A stretch of DNA of 64,000 nucleotides from Amaranthus tricolor (taxonomy: Eukaryota > Streptophyta > Magnoliopsida > Caryophyllales > Amaranthaceae): positions 13,903,783 through 13,967,782 of the forward strand of contig NC_080055.1 in the NCBI RefSeq assembly GCF_026212465.1. The letters are read 5' to 3'. Shown piece after piece: positions 37,801-49,236 of the stretch (position 1 is its first letter; each line of letters begins with the position of its first letter). Below the pieces are notes generated by a model that was not told the origin of the DNA, did no database searches, and was given only the letters and a program-made list of their open reading frames with translations. Made by a program: the position numbers and the translations under genes.

Positions 37801-40800
37801 TTGGTTTGTTTTGAACGAAACATGGAACACAACACTATTTGGTATATATTATTGTGTTGAAGTGGTTACAATTATAAATCATAGCTATATACTAGAAATT
37901 ACGTGTTAAGTTGCGATTTTAGTTTTTTTATTCGTTTTTGGCACTTTTGCGCCTAAAGTGGCTCAAAATTTGTTTGTCTTGCACGAAACTTGGTAAATAG
38001 CACTATTTGGTATACTTTGTTGTGTTGAAGTGGTTAGAATTGTAAATCTTAGTCATATACTAGAAATTACGTGTTAAGTTGCGATTTTAAGGGTTTTTTA
38101 AGCGTTTTTTCACTATTGCGCATAAAGTAGCTCAAACATGTTTTGTTTTGCACGAAACACGGCACAGAACACTATTTGGTATATATTATTGTGTCGAAGT
38201 TGTTAGAATTATAAATCATAGTCATATGCTAGATATTACGTGTTAAGTTGCTATTTTAAGGGTTTTTAAGCGTTTTTTTCACTTTTGCGCATAAAGTAGC
38301 TCAAACTTGGTTTGTTTTGCACGAAACTTCGCAAACAACACTATTGTGTATATTTTGTTGTACTGAAGTGGTTAGAATTGTAATTCATAGTCATATACTA
38401 GAAATTACGTGTTGAGTTGCGATTTGAAGGGTTTTTTAAGCGTTTTTGGCACTTTTGCACATAAAGTAGCTCAAACTTGGTTTGTTTTGCGCAAAACTTT
38501 GCACACAACACTATTTCGTATATATTATTGTGTTGAAGTAGCTTAATTGTAAATCATAGTTATATACTAGAAATTACGTGGTAAGTTGCGATTTTATGTG
38601 TTTTTATTCGTTTTTGCCACTTTTGCGCATAAAGTAGCTCAAACTTGGTTTGTTTTTCACGAAACTTGACAAACACCACTATTTGGTATATTTTGTTGTG
38701 TTGAAGTGGTTAGAATTGTAAATCATAGTCAGATACTAGAAATTACGTGTTAAGTTGCGATTTTAAGGGTTTTTTATTCGTTTTTTGCACTTTTGCGCAT
38801 AAAGTAGATCAAACTTGGTTTGTTTTGCACGAAACTTGGCACCCAACAGTATTTGCTATATATTATTGTGATTAAGTTGTTAGATTTGTAAATCATAGTC
38901 ATATACTAGAAATTACATGTTAAGTTGCGATTTTAAGGGTTTTTTAAGCGTTTTTCTCACTTTTGCGCAAAAAGTAGCTCAAACTTGGTTTGTTTTGCAC
39001 GAAACATGGCACACAACACTATTTGGTATATATTATTGTGTGTTGTTATAATTGTAAATCATAGTCATATGCTGGATATTACGTGTTAGGTTGCGATTTT
39101 AAGGGTTTTTTAAGCGTTTAGGGCACTTTTGCGCATAAAGTAGCTCAAACTTGGTTTGTTTTGAACGAAACATGGAACACAACACTATTTGGTATATATT
39201 ATTGTGTTGAAGTGGTTACAATTATAAATCATAGCTATATACTAGAAATTACGTGTTAAGTTGCGATTTTAGTTTTTTTATTCGTTTTTGGCACTTTTGC
39301 GCCTAAAGTGGCTCAAAATTTGTTTGTCTTGCACGAAACTTGGTAAATAGCACTATTTGGTATACTTTGTTGTGTTGAAGTGGTTAGAATTGTAAATCTT
39401 AGTCATATACTAGAAATTACGTGTTAAGTTGCGATTTTAAGGGTTTTTTAAGCGTTTTTTCACTATTGCGCATAAAGTAGCTCAAACATGTTTTGTTTTG
39501 CACGAAACACGGCACAGAACACTATTTGGTATATATTATTGTGTCGAAGTTGTTAGAATTATAAATCATAGTCATATGCTAGATATTACGTGTTAAGTTG
39601 CTATTTTAAGGGTTTTTAAGCGTTTTTTTCACTTTTGCGCATAAAGTAGCTCAAACTTGGTTTGTTTTGCACGAAACTTCGCAAACAACACTATTGTGTA
39701 TATTTTGTTGTACTGAAGTGGTTAGAATTGTAATTCATAGTCATATACTAAAAATTACGTGTTGAGTTGCGATTTGAAGGGTTTTTTAAGCGTTTTTGGC
39801 ACTTTTGCACATAAAGTAGCTCAAACTTGGTTTGTTTTGCGCAAAACTTTGCACACAACACTATTTCGTATATATTATTGTGTTGAAGTAGCTTAATTGT
39901 AAATCATAGTTATATACTAGAAATTACGTGGTAAGTTGCGATTTTATGTGTTTTTATTCGTTTTTGCCACTTTTGCGCATAAAGTAGCTCAAACTTGGTT
40001 TGTTTTTCACGAAACTTGACAAACACCACTATTTGGTATATTTTGTTGTGTTGAAGTGGTTAGAATTGTAAATCATAGTCAGATACTAGAAATTACGTGT
40101 TAAGTTGCGATTTTAAGGGTTTTTTATTCGTTTTTTGCACTTTTGCGCATAAAGTAGATCAAACTTGGTTTGTTTTGCACGAAACTTGGCACACAACAGT
40201 ATTTGCTATATATTATTGTGATTAAGTTGTTAGATTTGTAAATCATAGTCATATACTAGAAATTACATGTTAAGTTGCGATTTTAAGGGTATTTTAAGCG
40301 TTTTTCTCACTTTTGCGCAAAAAGTAGCTCAAACTTGGTTTGTTTTGCACGAAACATGGCACACAACACTATTTGGTATATATTATTGTGTGTTGTTATA
40401 ATTGTAAATCATAGTCATATGCTGGATATTACGTGTTAGGTTGCGATTTTAAGGGTTTTTAAGCGTTTAGGGCACTTTTGCGCATAAAGTAGCTCAAACT
40501 TGGTTTGTTTTGAACGAAACATGGAACACAACACTATTTGGTATATATTATTGTGTTGAAGTGGTTACAATTATAAATCATAGCTATATACTAGAAATTA
40601 CGTGTTAAGTTGCGATTTTAGTTTTTTTATTCGTTTTTGGCACTTTTGCGCCTAAAGTGGCTCAAAATTTGTTTGTCTTGCACGAAACTTGGTAAATAGC
40701 ACTATTTGGTATACTTTGTTGTGTTGAAGTGGTTAGAATTGTAAATCTTAGTCATATACTAGAAATTACGTGTTAAGTTGCGATTTTAAGGGTTTTTTAA

Positions 40801-41549
40801 GCGTTTTTTCACTATTGCGCATAAAGTAGCTCAAACATGTTTTGTTTTGCACGAAACACGGCACAGAACACTATTTGGTATATATTATTGTGTCGAAGTT
40901 GTTAGAATTATAAATCATAGTCATATGCTAGATATTACGTGTTAAGTTGCTATTTTAAGGGTTTTTAAGCGTTTTTTTCACTTTTGCGCATAAAGTAGCT
41001 CAAACTTGGTTTGTTTTGCACGAAACTTCGCAAACAACACTATTGTGTATATTTTGTTGTACTGAAGTGGTTAGAATTGTAATTCATAGTCATATACTAG
41101 AAATTACGTGTTGAGTTGCGATTTGAAGGGTTTTTTAAGCGTTTTTGGCACTTTTGCACATAAAGTAGCTCAAACTTGGTTTGTTTTGCGCAAAACTTTG
41201 CACACAACACTATTTCGTATATATTATTGTGTTGAAGTAGCTTAATTGTAAATCATAGTTATATACTAGAAATTACGTGGTAAGTTGCGATTTTATGTGT
41301 TTTTATTCGTTTTTGCCACTTTTGCGCATAAAGTAGCTCAAACTTGGTTTGTTTTTCACGAAACTTGACAAACACCACTATTTGGTATATTTTGTTGTGT
41401 TGAAGTGGTTAGAATTGTAAATCATAGTCAGATACTAGAAATTACGTGTTAAGTTGCGATTTTAAGGGTTTTTTATTCGTTTTTTGCACTTTTGCGCATA
41501 AAGTAGATCAAACTTGGTTTGTTTTGCACGAAACTTGGCACCCAACAGT
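34803..41549 (+). repeat. Nested 16-monomer superrepeat (2,699 bp) in block B
   Basis: Five 8-mer units with B1 anchors at 34803, 36152, 37502, 38851, 40201 and 41550. Every second anchor is exactly 2699 bp apart. Alternation is shown by 'ggcacccaacag' at the anchors 36152, 38851 and 41550 versus 'ggcacacaacag' at the others, 'agggtattttaagcg' near 34,890, 37,590 and 40,290 only, and 'ctaaaaattacg' near 37,050 and 39,750 only. All units share 'gctggatatt' and 'gtgtcgaag', so the block was homogenised recently. Two T-run differences (near 37,083 and 39,106) cancel in length. Confidence 0.9.
37439..37608 (+). repeat. Representative 170-bp satellite monomer (B1 type)
   Basis: In order the monomer has a CpG-containing opening cacttttgcgcataaagtag, then caaacttggtttg, an imperfect dyad gttttgcacgaaac, cacaacactatttgg, a TA-rich ggtatatattattgtg, gttagaattgtaaatcatag, catatactagaaatt, the segment acgtgttaagttgcg and a closing T-tract (aagggttttttaagcg). 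This B1 type differs in 'gtagatc', 'agtatttgctat' and 'gtgattaag'. The monomer length approximates one nucleosome with linker, common in satellites. Confidence 0.9.
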
Positions 41550-41575
41550 ATTTGCTATATATTATTGTGATTAAG

Positions 41576-41675
41576 NNNNNNNNNNNNNNNNNNNNNNNNN
41601 NNNNNNNNNNNNNNNNNNNNNNNNNNNNNNNNNNNNNNNNNNNNNNNNNNNNNNNNNNNNNNNNNNNNNNNNNNN
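41576..41675. other. Assembly gap (100 N)
   Basis: Exactly 100 N between the 8-mer superrepeat on the left, cut inside a B1 monomer, and the 17-mer family on the right. True size and content are unknown. Confidence 0.99.
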
Positions 41676-43454
41676 TTTTGCGCATAAAGTAGCTCAAACT
41701 TGGTTTGTTTTTCACGAATCTTGACAAACACCACTATTTGGTATATTTTGTTGTGTTGAAGTGGTAAGAATTGTAAATCATAGTCATATACTAGAAATTA
41801 CGTGTTAAGTTGCGATTTTAAGGGTTTTTTAAGCGTTTTTTGCAATTTTGCACATAAAGTAACTCAAACTTGGTTTGTTTTGCGCAAAACGTTGCACACA
41901 ACACTATTTCGTATATATTATTGTGTTGAAGTAGCTATAATTGTAAATCATAGTTATATACTAGAAATTACGTGGTAAGTTGCGATTTTATGGGTTTTTA
42001 TTCGTTTTTGGTACTTTTTGCGCATAAAGTAGCTCAAACTAGGTTTGTTTTTCACGAAACTTGACAAACACCACTATTTGGTATATTTTGTTGTGAGGAA
42101 GTGGTTAGAATTGTAAATCATACTCATATGCTAGAAATTACGTGTTAAGTTGCGATTTAATGGGTTTTTATTCGTTTTTGGCACTTTTCCGCATAAAGTA
42201 ACTCAAACTTGGTTTGTTTTGCACGAAACTTGGCACACAACACTAATTGGTATATATTATTGTGTTGATGTTGTTAGAATTGTAAATCATAGACATATGC
42301 TAGACATTACGTGTTAGGTTGCGATTTTAAGGGTTTGTAAGCGTTTAAGGAACTTTTACGCATAAAGTAGCTCAAACATGGTTTGTTTTGCACGAAACAT
42401 GGCACACAACACTATTTGGTATATATTAATGTGTTGAAGTGGTTTAAAATTGTAAAACATAGCTATATACTAGAAATTACGTGTTAAGTTGTGATTTTAT
42501 GGGTTTTTATTCGTTTTTGGCACTGTTGCACATAAAGTAGCTCAATCTTGGTTAATTTTGCACGAAACTTGGCAAACAACACTATTCGGTATATTTTTTT
42601 GTGTTGAAGTGGTTAGAATTGTAAATCATAGTCCTATACTAGAAATTACGTGTTAAGTTGTAATTTTAAGAGTTTTTAAACGTTTTTTGCACTTTTGCGC
42701 ATAAAGTAGCTCAAATTTGGTTTGTTTTGCACGAAACTTCGCAAACAACACTATTTGGTATATTTTGTTGTGCTGAAGTTGTTAGAATTGTAATTCATAG
42801 TCATATACTAGAAATTACGTGTTAAGTTGCGATTTTAAGGGTTTTTTAAGCATTTTTTGGCACTTTTGCACATAAAGTAGCTCAAACTTGGTTTTTTTTT
42901 GCGCAAAACTTTGCACACAACACTATTTCGTATATATTATTGTGTTGATGTAGCTATAACTGTAAAACATAGCTATATACAAGAAATTACGTGTTAAGTT
43001 GTGATTTTTATGGGTTTTTATTCGTTTTTGGTACTTTTGCACTTAAAGTAGTTCAAACTTGGTTTATTTTGGACGAAAATTGGCAAACAACACTATTTGG
43101 TATATTTTTTTGTGTTGAAGTGGTTAGAATTATAAATCATAGTCATATACTAGAAATTATGTGTTAAGTTGCGATTTTAAGGGTTTTTTAAGCGTTTTTT
43201 GCACTTTTGCGCATAAAGTAGCTCAAACTTGGTTTGTTTTACACGAAACATGGAATACAACACTATTTGCTATATATTATTGTGTTTAAGTTGTTAGAAT
43301 TGTAAATCATAGTCATATGCTAGATATTACGTGTTAAGTTTGTATTTTAAGGGTTTTTAAGCGTTTTTTGACACTTTTGCGTATAGAGTAGCTCAAACTA
43401 GGTTTGTTTTGCACGAAACATGGCAAACAACACTATTTGGTATAATTTTGTTGT
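41676..43454 (+). repeat. Partial, rearranged leading unit of block C
   Basis: It starts in the monomer with 'cacgaatcttgac', as found 2.89 kb later near 44,605. The monomer at about 42,010-42,180 is a hybrid: its left part (ggtactttttgcgc, cacgaaacttgac) is one type, and its right part ('gaggaagtgg', 'catactcatatgc') belongs to the anchor type, which normally lies elsewhere in the unit. The next monomer ('ttttccgcataaag') follows the anchor type. As a result anchors 42095 and 43455 are only 1360 bp (8 monomers) apart. Confidence 0.8.
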
Positions 43455-46347
43455 GAGGAAGTGGTTTGAATTGTAAATCATACTCATATGCTAGAAATTA
43501 CGTGTTAAGTTGCGATTTAATGGGTTTTTATTCGTTTTTGGCACTTTTCCGCATAAAGTAACTCAAACTTGGTTTGTTTTGCACGAAACATGGCACACAA
43601 ACACTAATTGGTATATATTATTGTGTTGATGTTGTTAGAATTGTAAATCATAGACATATGCTAGACATTACGTGTTAGGTTGCGATTTTAAGGGTTTGTA
43701 AGCGTTTAAGGAACTTTTACGCATAAAGTAGCTCAAACATGGTTTGTTTTGCACGAAACATGGAACACAACACTATTTGGTATATATTAATGTGTTGAAG
43801 TGGTTAGAATTGTTAAACATAGCTATATACTAGAAACTACTTGTTAAGTTGTGATTTTATGGGTTTTTATTCGTTTTTCGCACTTTTGCACTTCATAAGG
43901 TAGCTCAAACTTGGTTTATTTAGCACGAAACTTTGCAAACAACACCATTTGGTATATTTTTTTGTGTTGAAATGGTTAGAATTGTAAATTTATAGTCATA
44001 TACTTGAAATTGCGTGTTAAGTTGTAATTTTAAGGGTTTTTAAGCGTTTTTTTGCACTTTTGCGCATAAAGTAGCTCAAATTTGGTTTGTTTTGCACGAA
44101 ACCTTCGCAAACAACACTATTTGGTATATTTTGTTGTGCTGAAGTGGTTAGAATTGTAATTCATAGTAATATACTAGAAATTAGGTGTTAAGTTGCAATT
44201 TTACGGGTTTTTTAAGCGTTTTTGGCACTTTTGCACATAAAGTAACTCAAACTTGGTTTGTTTTGCGCAAAACTTTGCACACAACACTATTTCGTATATA
44301 TTATTGTGTTGAAGTAGCTATAATTGTAAATCATAGTTATATACTAGAAATTACGTGGTAAGTTGCGATTTTATGGGTTTTTATTCGTTTTTGGCACTTT
44401 TGCGCATAAAGTAGCTCAAACTTGGTTTGTTTTTCATGAAACTTGACAAACACCACTATTTGGTATATTTTGTTGTGATGAAGTGGTTAGAATTGTAAAT
44501 CATAGTCATGTGCCTAGAAATTACGTGTTAAAATGCAATTTAATGGGTTTTTATTCTTTTTTGGCACTTTTGCGCATAAAGTAGCTCAAACTTGGTTTGT
44601 TTTTCACGAATCTTGACAAACACCACTATTTGGTATATTTTGTTGTGTTGAAGTGGTAAGAATTGTAAATCATAGTCATATACTAGAAATTACGTGTTAA
44701 GTTGCGATTTTAAGGGTTTTTTAAAGCGTTTTTTGCAATTTTGCACATAAAGTAACTCAAACTTGGTTTGTTTTGCGCAAAACGTTGCACACAACACTAT
44801 TTCGTATATATTATTGTGTTGAAGTAGCTATAATTGTAAATCATAGTTATATACTAGAAATTACGTGGTAAGTTGCGATTTTATGGGTTTTTATTCGTTT
44901 TTGGTACTTTTGCGCATAAAGTAGCTCAAACTTGGTTTGTTTTTTCACGAAACTTGACAAAACACCACTATTTGGTATATTTTGTTGTGATGAAGTGGTT
45001 AGAATTGTAAATCATAGTCATATGCTAGAAATTACGTGTTAAGTTGCGATTTTATGGGTTTTTATTCTTTTTTGGCACTTTTGCGCATAAAGTAGCTCAA
45101 ACTTGGTTTGTTTTGCACAAAACTTGGCACACAAACACTATTTGGTATATATTATTGTGTTGAAGGTTTTAGAATTGTAAATCATAGACATATGCTAGAC
45201 ATTACGTGTTAGGTTGCGATTTTAAGGGTTTGTAAGCGTTTAAGGAACTTTTACGCATAAAGTAGCTCAAACATGGTTTGTTTTGCACGAAACATGGCAC
45301 ACAACACTATTTGGTATATATTAATGTGTTGAAGTGGTTAAAATTGTAAAACATAGCTATATACTAGAAATTACGTGTTAAAGTTGTGATTTTATGGGTT
45401 TTTATTCGTTTTTGGCACTGTTGCACATAAAGTAGCTCAATCTTGGTTAATTTTGCACGAAACTTGGCAAACAACACTATTCGGTATAATTTTTTGTGTT
45501 GAAGTGGTTAGAATTGTAAATCATAGTCCTATACTAGAAATTACGTGTTAAGTTGTAATTTTAAGAGTTTTTTAAGCGTTTTTTGCACTTTTGCGCATAA
45601 AGTAGCTCAAATTTGGTTTGTTTTGCACGAAACTTCGCAAACAACACTATTTGGTATATTTTGTTGTGCTGAAGTTGTTAGAATTGTAATTCATAGTCAT
45701 ATACTAGAAATTACGTGTTAAGTTGCGATTTTAAGGTTTTTTTAAGCATTTTTGGCACTTTTGCACATAAAGTAGCTCAAACTTGGTTTTTTTTTGCGCA
45801 AAACTTTGCACACAACACTATTTCGTATATATTATTGTGTTGATGTAGCTATAACTGTAAAACATAGCTATATACAAGAAATTACGTGTTAAGTTGTGAT
45901 TTTATGGGTTTTTATTCGTTTTTGGTACTTTTGCACTTAAAGTAGTTCAAACTTGGTTTATTTTGGACGAAAATTGGCAAACAACACTATTTGGTATATT
46001 TTTTTGTGTTGAAGTGGTTAGAATTATAAATCATAGTCATATACTAGAAATTATGTTGTTAAGTTGCGATTTTAAGGGTTTTTTAAGCGTTTTTTGCACT
46101 TTTGCGCATAAAGTAGCTCAAACTTGGTTTGTTTTACACGAAACATGGAATACAACACTATTTGCTATATATTATTGTGTTTAAGTTGTTAGAATTGTAA
46201 ATCATAGTCATATGCTAGATATTACGTGTTAAGTTTGTATTTTAAGGGTTTTTAAGCGTTTTTGACACTTTTGCGTATAAAGTAGCTCAAACTAGGTTTG
46301 TTTTGCACGAAACATGGCAAACAACACTATTTGGTATATTTTGTTGT
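43455..46347 (+). repeat. Block C HOR unit 1 (17 monomers)
   Basis: 2893 bp. It has several apparent single-base insertions absent from the other units, such as 'cacacaaacac' near 43,595 and 45,130, 'cttcataagg' near 43,890, 'aaccttcgc' near 44,101 and 'gtgcctag' near 44,511. It also contains the gttttgcgcaaaac palindrome at 44,260-44,273. Confidence 0.9.
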
Positions 46348-49236
46348 GAGGAAGTGGTTTGAATTGTAAATCATACTCATATGCTAGAAATTACGTGTTA
46401 AGTTGCGATTTAATGGGTTTTTATTCGTTTTTGGCACTTTTCCGCATAAAGTAACTCAAACTTGGTTTGTTTTGCACGAAACTTGGCACACAACACTAAT
46501 TGGTATATATTATTGTGTTGATGTTGTTAGAATTGTAAATCATAGACATATGCTAGACATTACGTGTTAGGTTGCGATTTTAAGGGTTTGTAAGCGTTTA
46601 AGGAACTTTTACGCATAAAGTAGCTCAAACATGGTTTGTTTTGCACGAAACATGGAACACAACACTATTTGGTATATATTAATGTGTTCAAGTGGTTAGA
46701 ATTGTTAAACATAGCTATATACTAGAAACTACTTGTTAAGTTGTGATATTATGGGTTTTTATTTCGTTTTTCGCACTTTTGCACATAAAGTAGCTCAAAC
46801 TTGGTTTATTTAGCCACGAAACTTTGCAAAACAACACCATTTGGTATATTTTTTTGTGTTGAAATGGTTAGAATTGTAAATTATAGTCATATACTTGAAA
46901 TTGCGTGTTAAGTTGTAATTTTTAAGGGTTTTTAAGCGTTTTTTGCACTTTTGCGCATAAAGTAGCTCAAACTTGGTTTGTTTTGCACGAAACTTCGCAA
47001 ACAACACTATTTGGTATATTTTGTTGTGCTGAAGTGGTTAGAATTGTAATTCATAGTAATATACTAGAAATTAGGTGTTAAGTTGCAATTTTACGGGTTT
47101 TTTAAGCGTTTTTGGCACTTTTGCACATAAAGTAACTCAAACTTGGTTTGTTTTGCGCAAAACTTTGCACACAACACTATTTCGTATATATTATTGTGTT
47201 GAAGTAGCTATAATTGTAAATCATAGTTATATACTAGAAATTACGTGGTAAGTTGCGATTTTATGGGTTTTTATTCGTTTTTGGCACTTTTGCGCATAAA
47301 GTAGCTCAAACTTGGTTTGTTTTTCATGAAACTTGACAAACACCACTATTTGGTATATTTTGTTGTGATGAAGTGGTTAGAATTGTAAATCATAGTCATG
47401 TGCTAGAAATTACGTGTTAAAATGCAATTTAATGGGTTTTTATTCTTTTTTGGCACTTTTGCGCATAAAGTAGCTCAAACTTGGTTTGTTTTTCACGAAT
47501 CTTGACAAACACCACTATTTGGTATATTTTGTTGTGTTGAAGTGGTAAGAATTGTAAATCATAGTCATATACTAGAAATTACGTGTTAAGTTGCGATTTT
47601 AAGGGTTTTTTTAAGCGTTTTTTGCAATTTTGCACATAAAGTAACTCAAACTTGGTTTGTTTTGCGCAAAACGTTGCACACAACAACTATTTCGTATATA
47701 TTATTGTGTTGAAGTAGCTATAATTGAAAATCATAGTTATATACTAGAAATTACGTGGTAAGTTGCGATTTTATGGGTTTTTATTCGTTTTTGGTACTTT
47801 TGCGCATAAAGTAGCTCAAACTTGGTTTGTTTTTCACGAAACTTGACAAACACCACTATTTGGTATATTTTGTTGTGATGAAGTGGTTAGAATTGTAAAT
47901 CATAGTCATATGCTAGAAATTACGTGTTAAGTTGCGATTTTATGGGTTTTTATTCTTTTTTGGCACTTTTGCGCATAAAGTAGCTCAAACTTGGTTTGTG
48001 TTTGCACAAAACTTGGCACACAACACTATTTGGTATATATTATTGTGTTGAAGGTTTTAGAATTGTAAATCATAGACATATGCTAGACATTATGTGTTAG
48101 GTTGCGATTTTAAGGGTTTGTAAGCGTTTAAGGAACTTTTACGCATAAAGTAGCTCAAACATGGTTTGTTTTGCACGAAACATGGCACACAACACTATTT
48201 GGTATATATTAATGTGTTGAAGTGGTTAAAATTGTAAAACATAGCTATATACTAGAAATTACGTGTTAAGTTGTGATTTTATGGGTTTTTATTCGTTTTT
48301 GGCACTGTTGCACATAAAGTAGCTCAATCTTGGTTAATTTTGCACGAAACTTGGCAAACAACACTATTCGGTATATTTTTTTGTGTTGAAGTGGTTAGAA
48401 TTGTAAATCATAGTCCTATACTAGAAATTACGTGTTAAGTTGTAATTTTAAGAGTTTTTAAGCGTTTTTTTGCACTTTTGCGCATAAAGTAGCTCAAATT
48501 TGGTTTGTTTTGCACGAAACTTCGCAAACAACACTATTTGGTATATTTTGTTGTGCTGAAGTTGTTAGAATTGTAATTCATAGTCATATACTAGAAATTA
48601 CGTGTTAAGTTGCGATTTTAAGGGTTTTTTAAGCATTTTTGGCACTTTTGCACATAAAGTAGCTCAAACTTGGTTTTTTTTTGCGCAAAAACTTTGCACA
48701 CAACACTATTTCGTATATATTATTGTGTTGATGTAGCTATAACTGTAAAAACATAGCTATATACAAGAAATTACGTGTTAAGTTGTGATTTTATGGGTTT
48801 TTATTCGTTTTTGGTACTTTTGCACTTAAAGTAGTTCAAACTTGGTTTATTTTGGACGAAAATTGGCAAACAACACTATTTGGTATATTTTTTTGTGTTG
48901 AAGTGGTTAGAATTATAAATCATAGTCATATACTAGAAATTATGTGTTAAGTTGCGATTTTAAGGGTTTTTTAAGCGTTTTTTGCACTTTTGCGCATAAA
49001 GTAGCTCAAACTTGGTTTGTTTTACACGAAACATGGAATACAACACTATTTGCTATATATTATTGTGTTTAAGTTGTTAGAATTGTAAATCATAGTCATA
49101 TGCTAGATATTACGTGTTAAGTTTGTATTTTAAGGGTTTTTAAGCGTTTTTGACACTTTTTGCGTATAGAGTAGCTCAAACTAGGTTTGTTTTGCACGAA
49201 ACATGGCAAACAACACTATTTGGTATATTTTGTTGT
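46348..49236 (+). repeat. Block C HOR unit 2 (17 monomers)
   Basis: 2889 bp, same order of types as unit 1. Palindrome gttttgcgcaaaac at 47,150-47,163. Scattered single-base extras are present, for example 'tagccacg' near 46,813 and 'gtgtttgcac' near 47,999. Confidence 0.9.

Larger units (their letters stand above)
8072..41575 (+). repeat. Satellite block B: 8-monomer HOR array
   Basis: 33.5 kb of head-to-tail monomers in an 8-monomer HOR of about 1350 bp. I recognise eight types in order: B1 (atttgctatat, gtgattaag), B2 (tctcacttttg, gtgtgttgttata), B3 (gaacgaaacatggaac), B4 (cctaaagtggctcaaaattt), B5 (cactattgcgc, caaacatg), B6 (cttcgcaaac, taattcatag), B7 (gcgcaaaactttgc, tatttcgta, acgtggtaag) and B8 (cacgaaacttgac, agtcagatac). 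The B1 anchor starts at 8072, 9424, 10775, 12125, 13474, 14824, 16685, 18034, 19384, 20567, 21735, 23096, 24458, 25312, 26504, 27699, 29050, 30405, 32094, 33452, 34803, 36152, 37502, 38851, 40201 and 41550. Most spacings are 1349-1362; the exceptions are listed as separate features. Confidence 0.95.

Noticed and set aside
8072..41575. Regular repeats suggesting a CRISPR array
   Set aside because: Repeats are continuous with no unique spacers, and the period is about 169 bp with multi-kilobase higher-order structure. This is a eukaryotic satellite.
41473..41727. Frames spanning N gaps (also 7914-8123, 7918-8112 and 62,603-62,797)
   Set aside because: They exist only because N is read as an unknown residue; the flanks are satellite.
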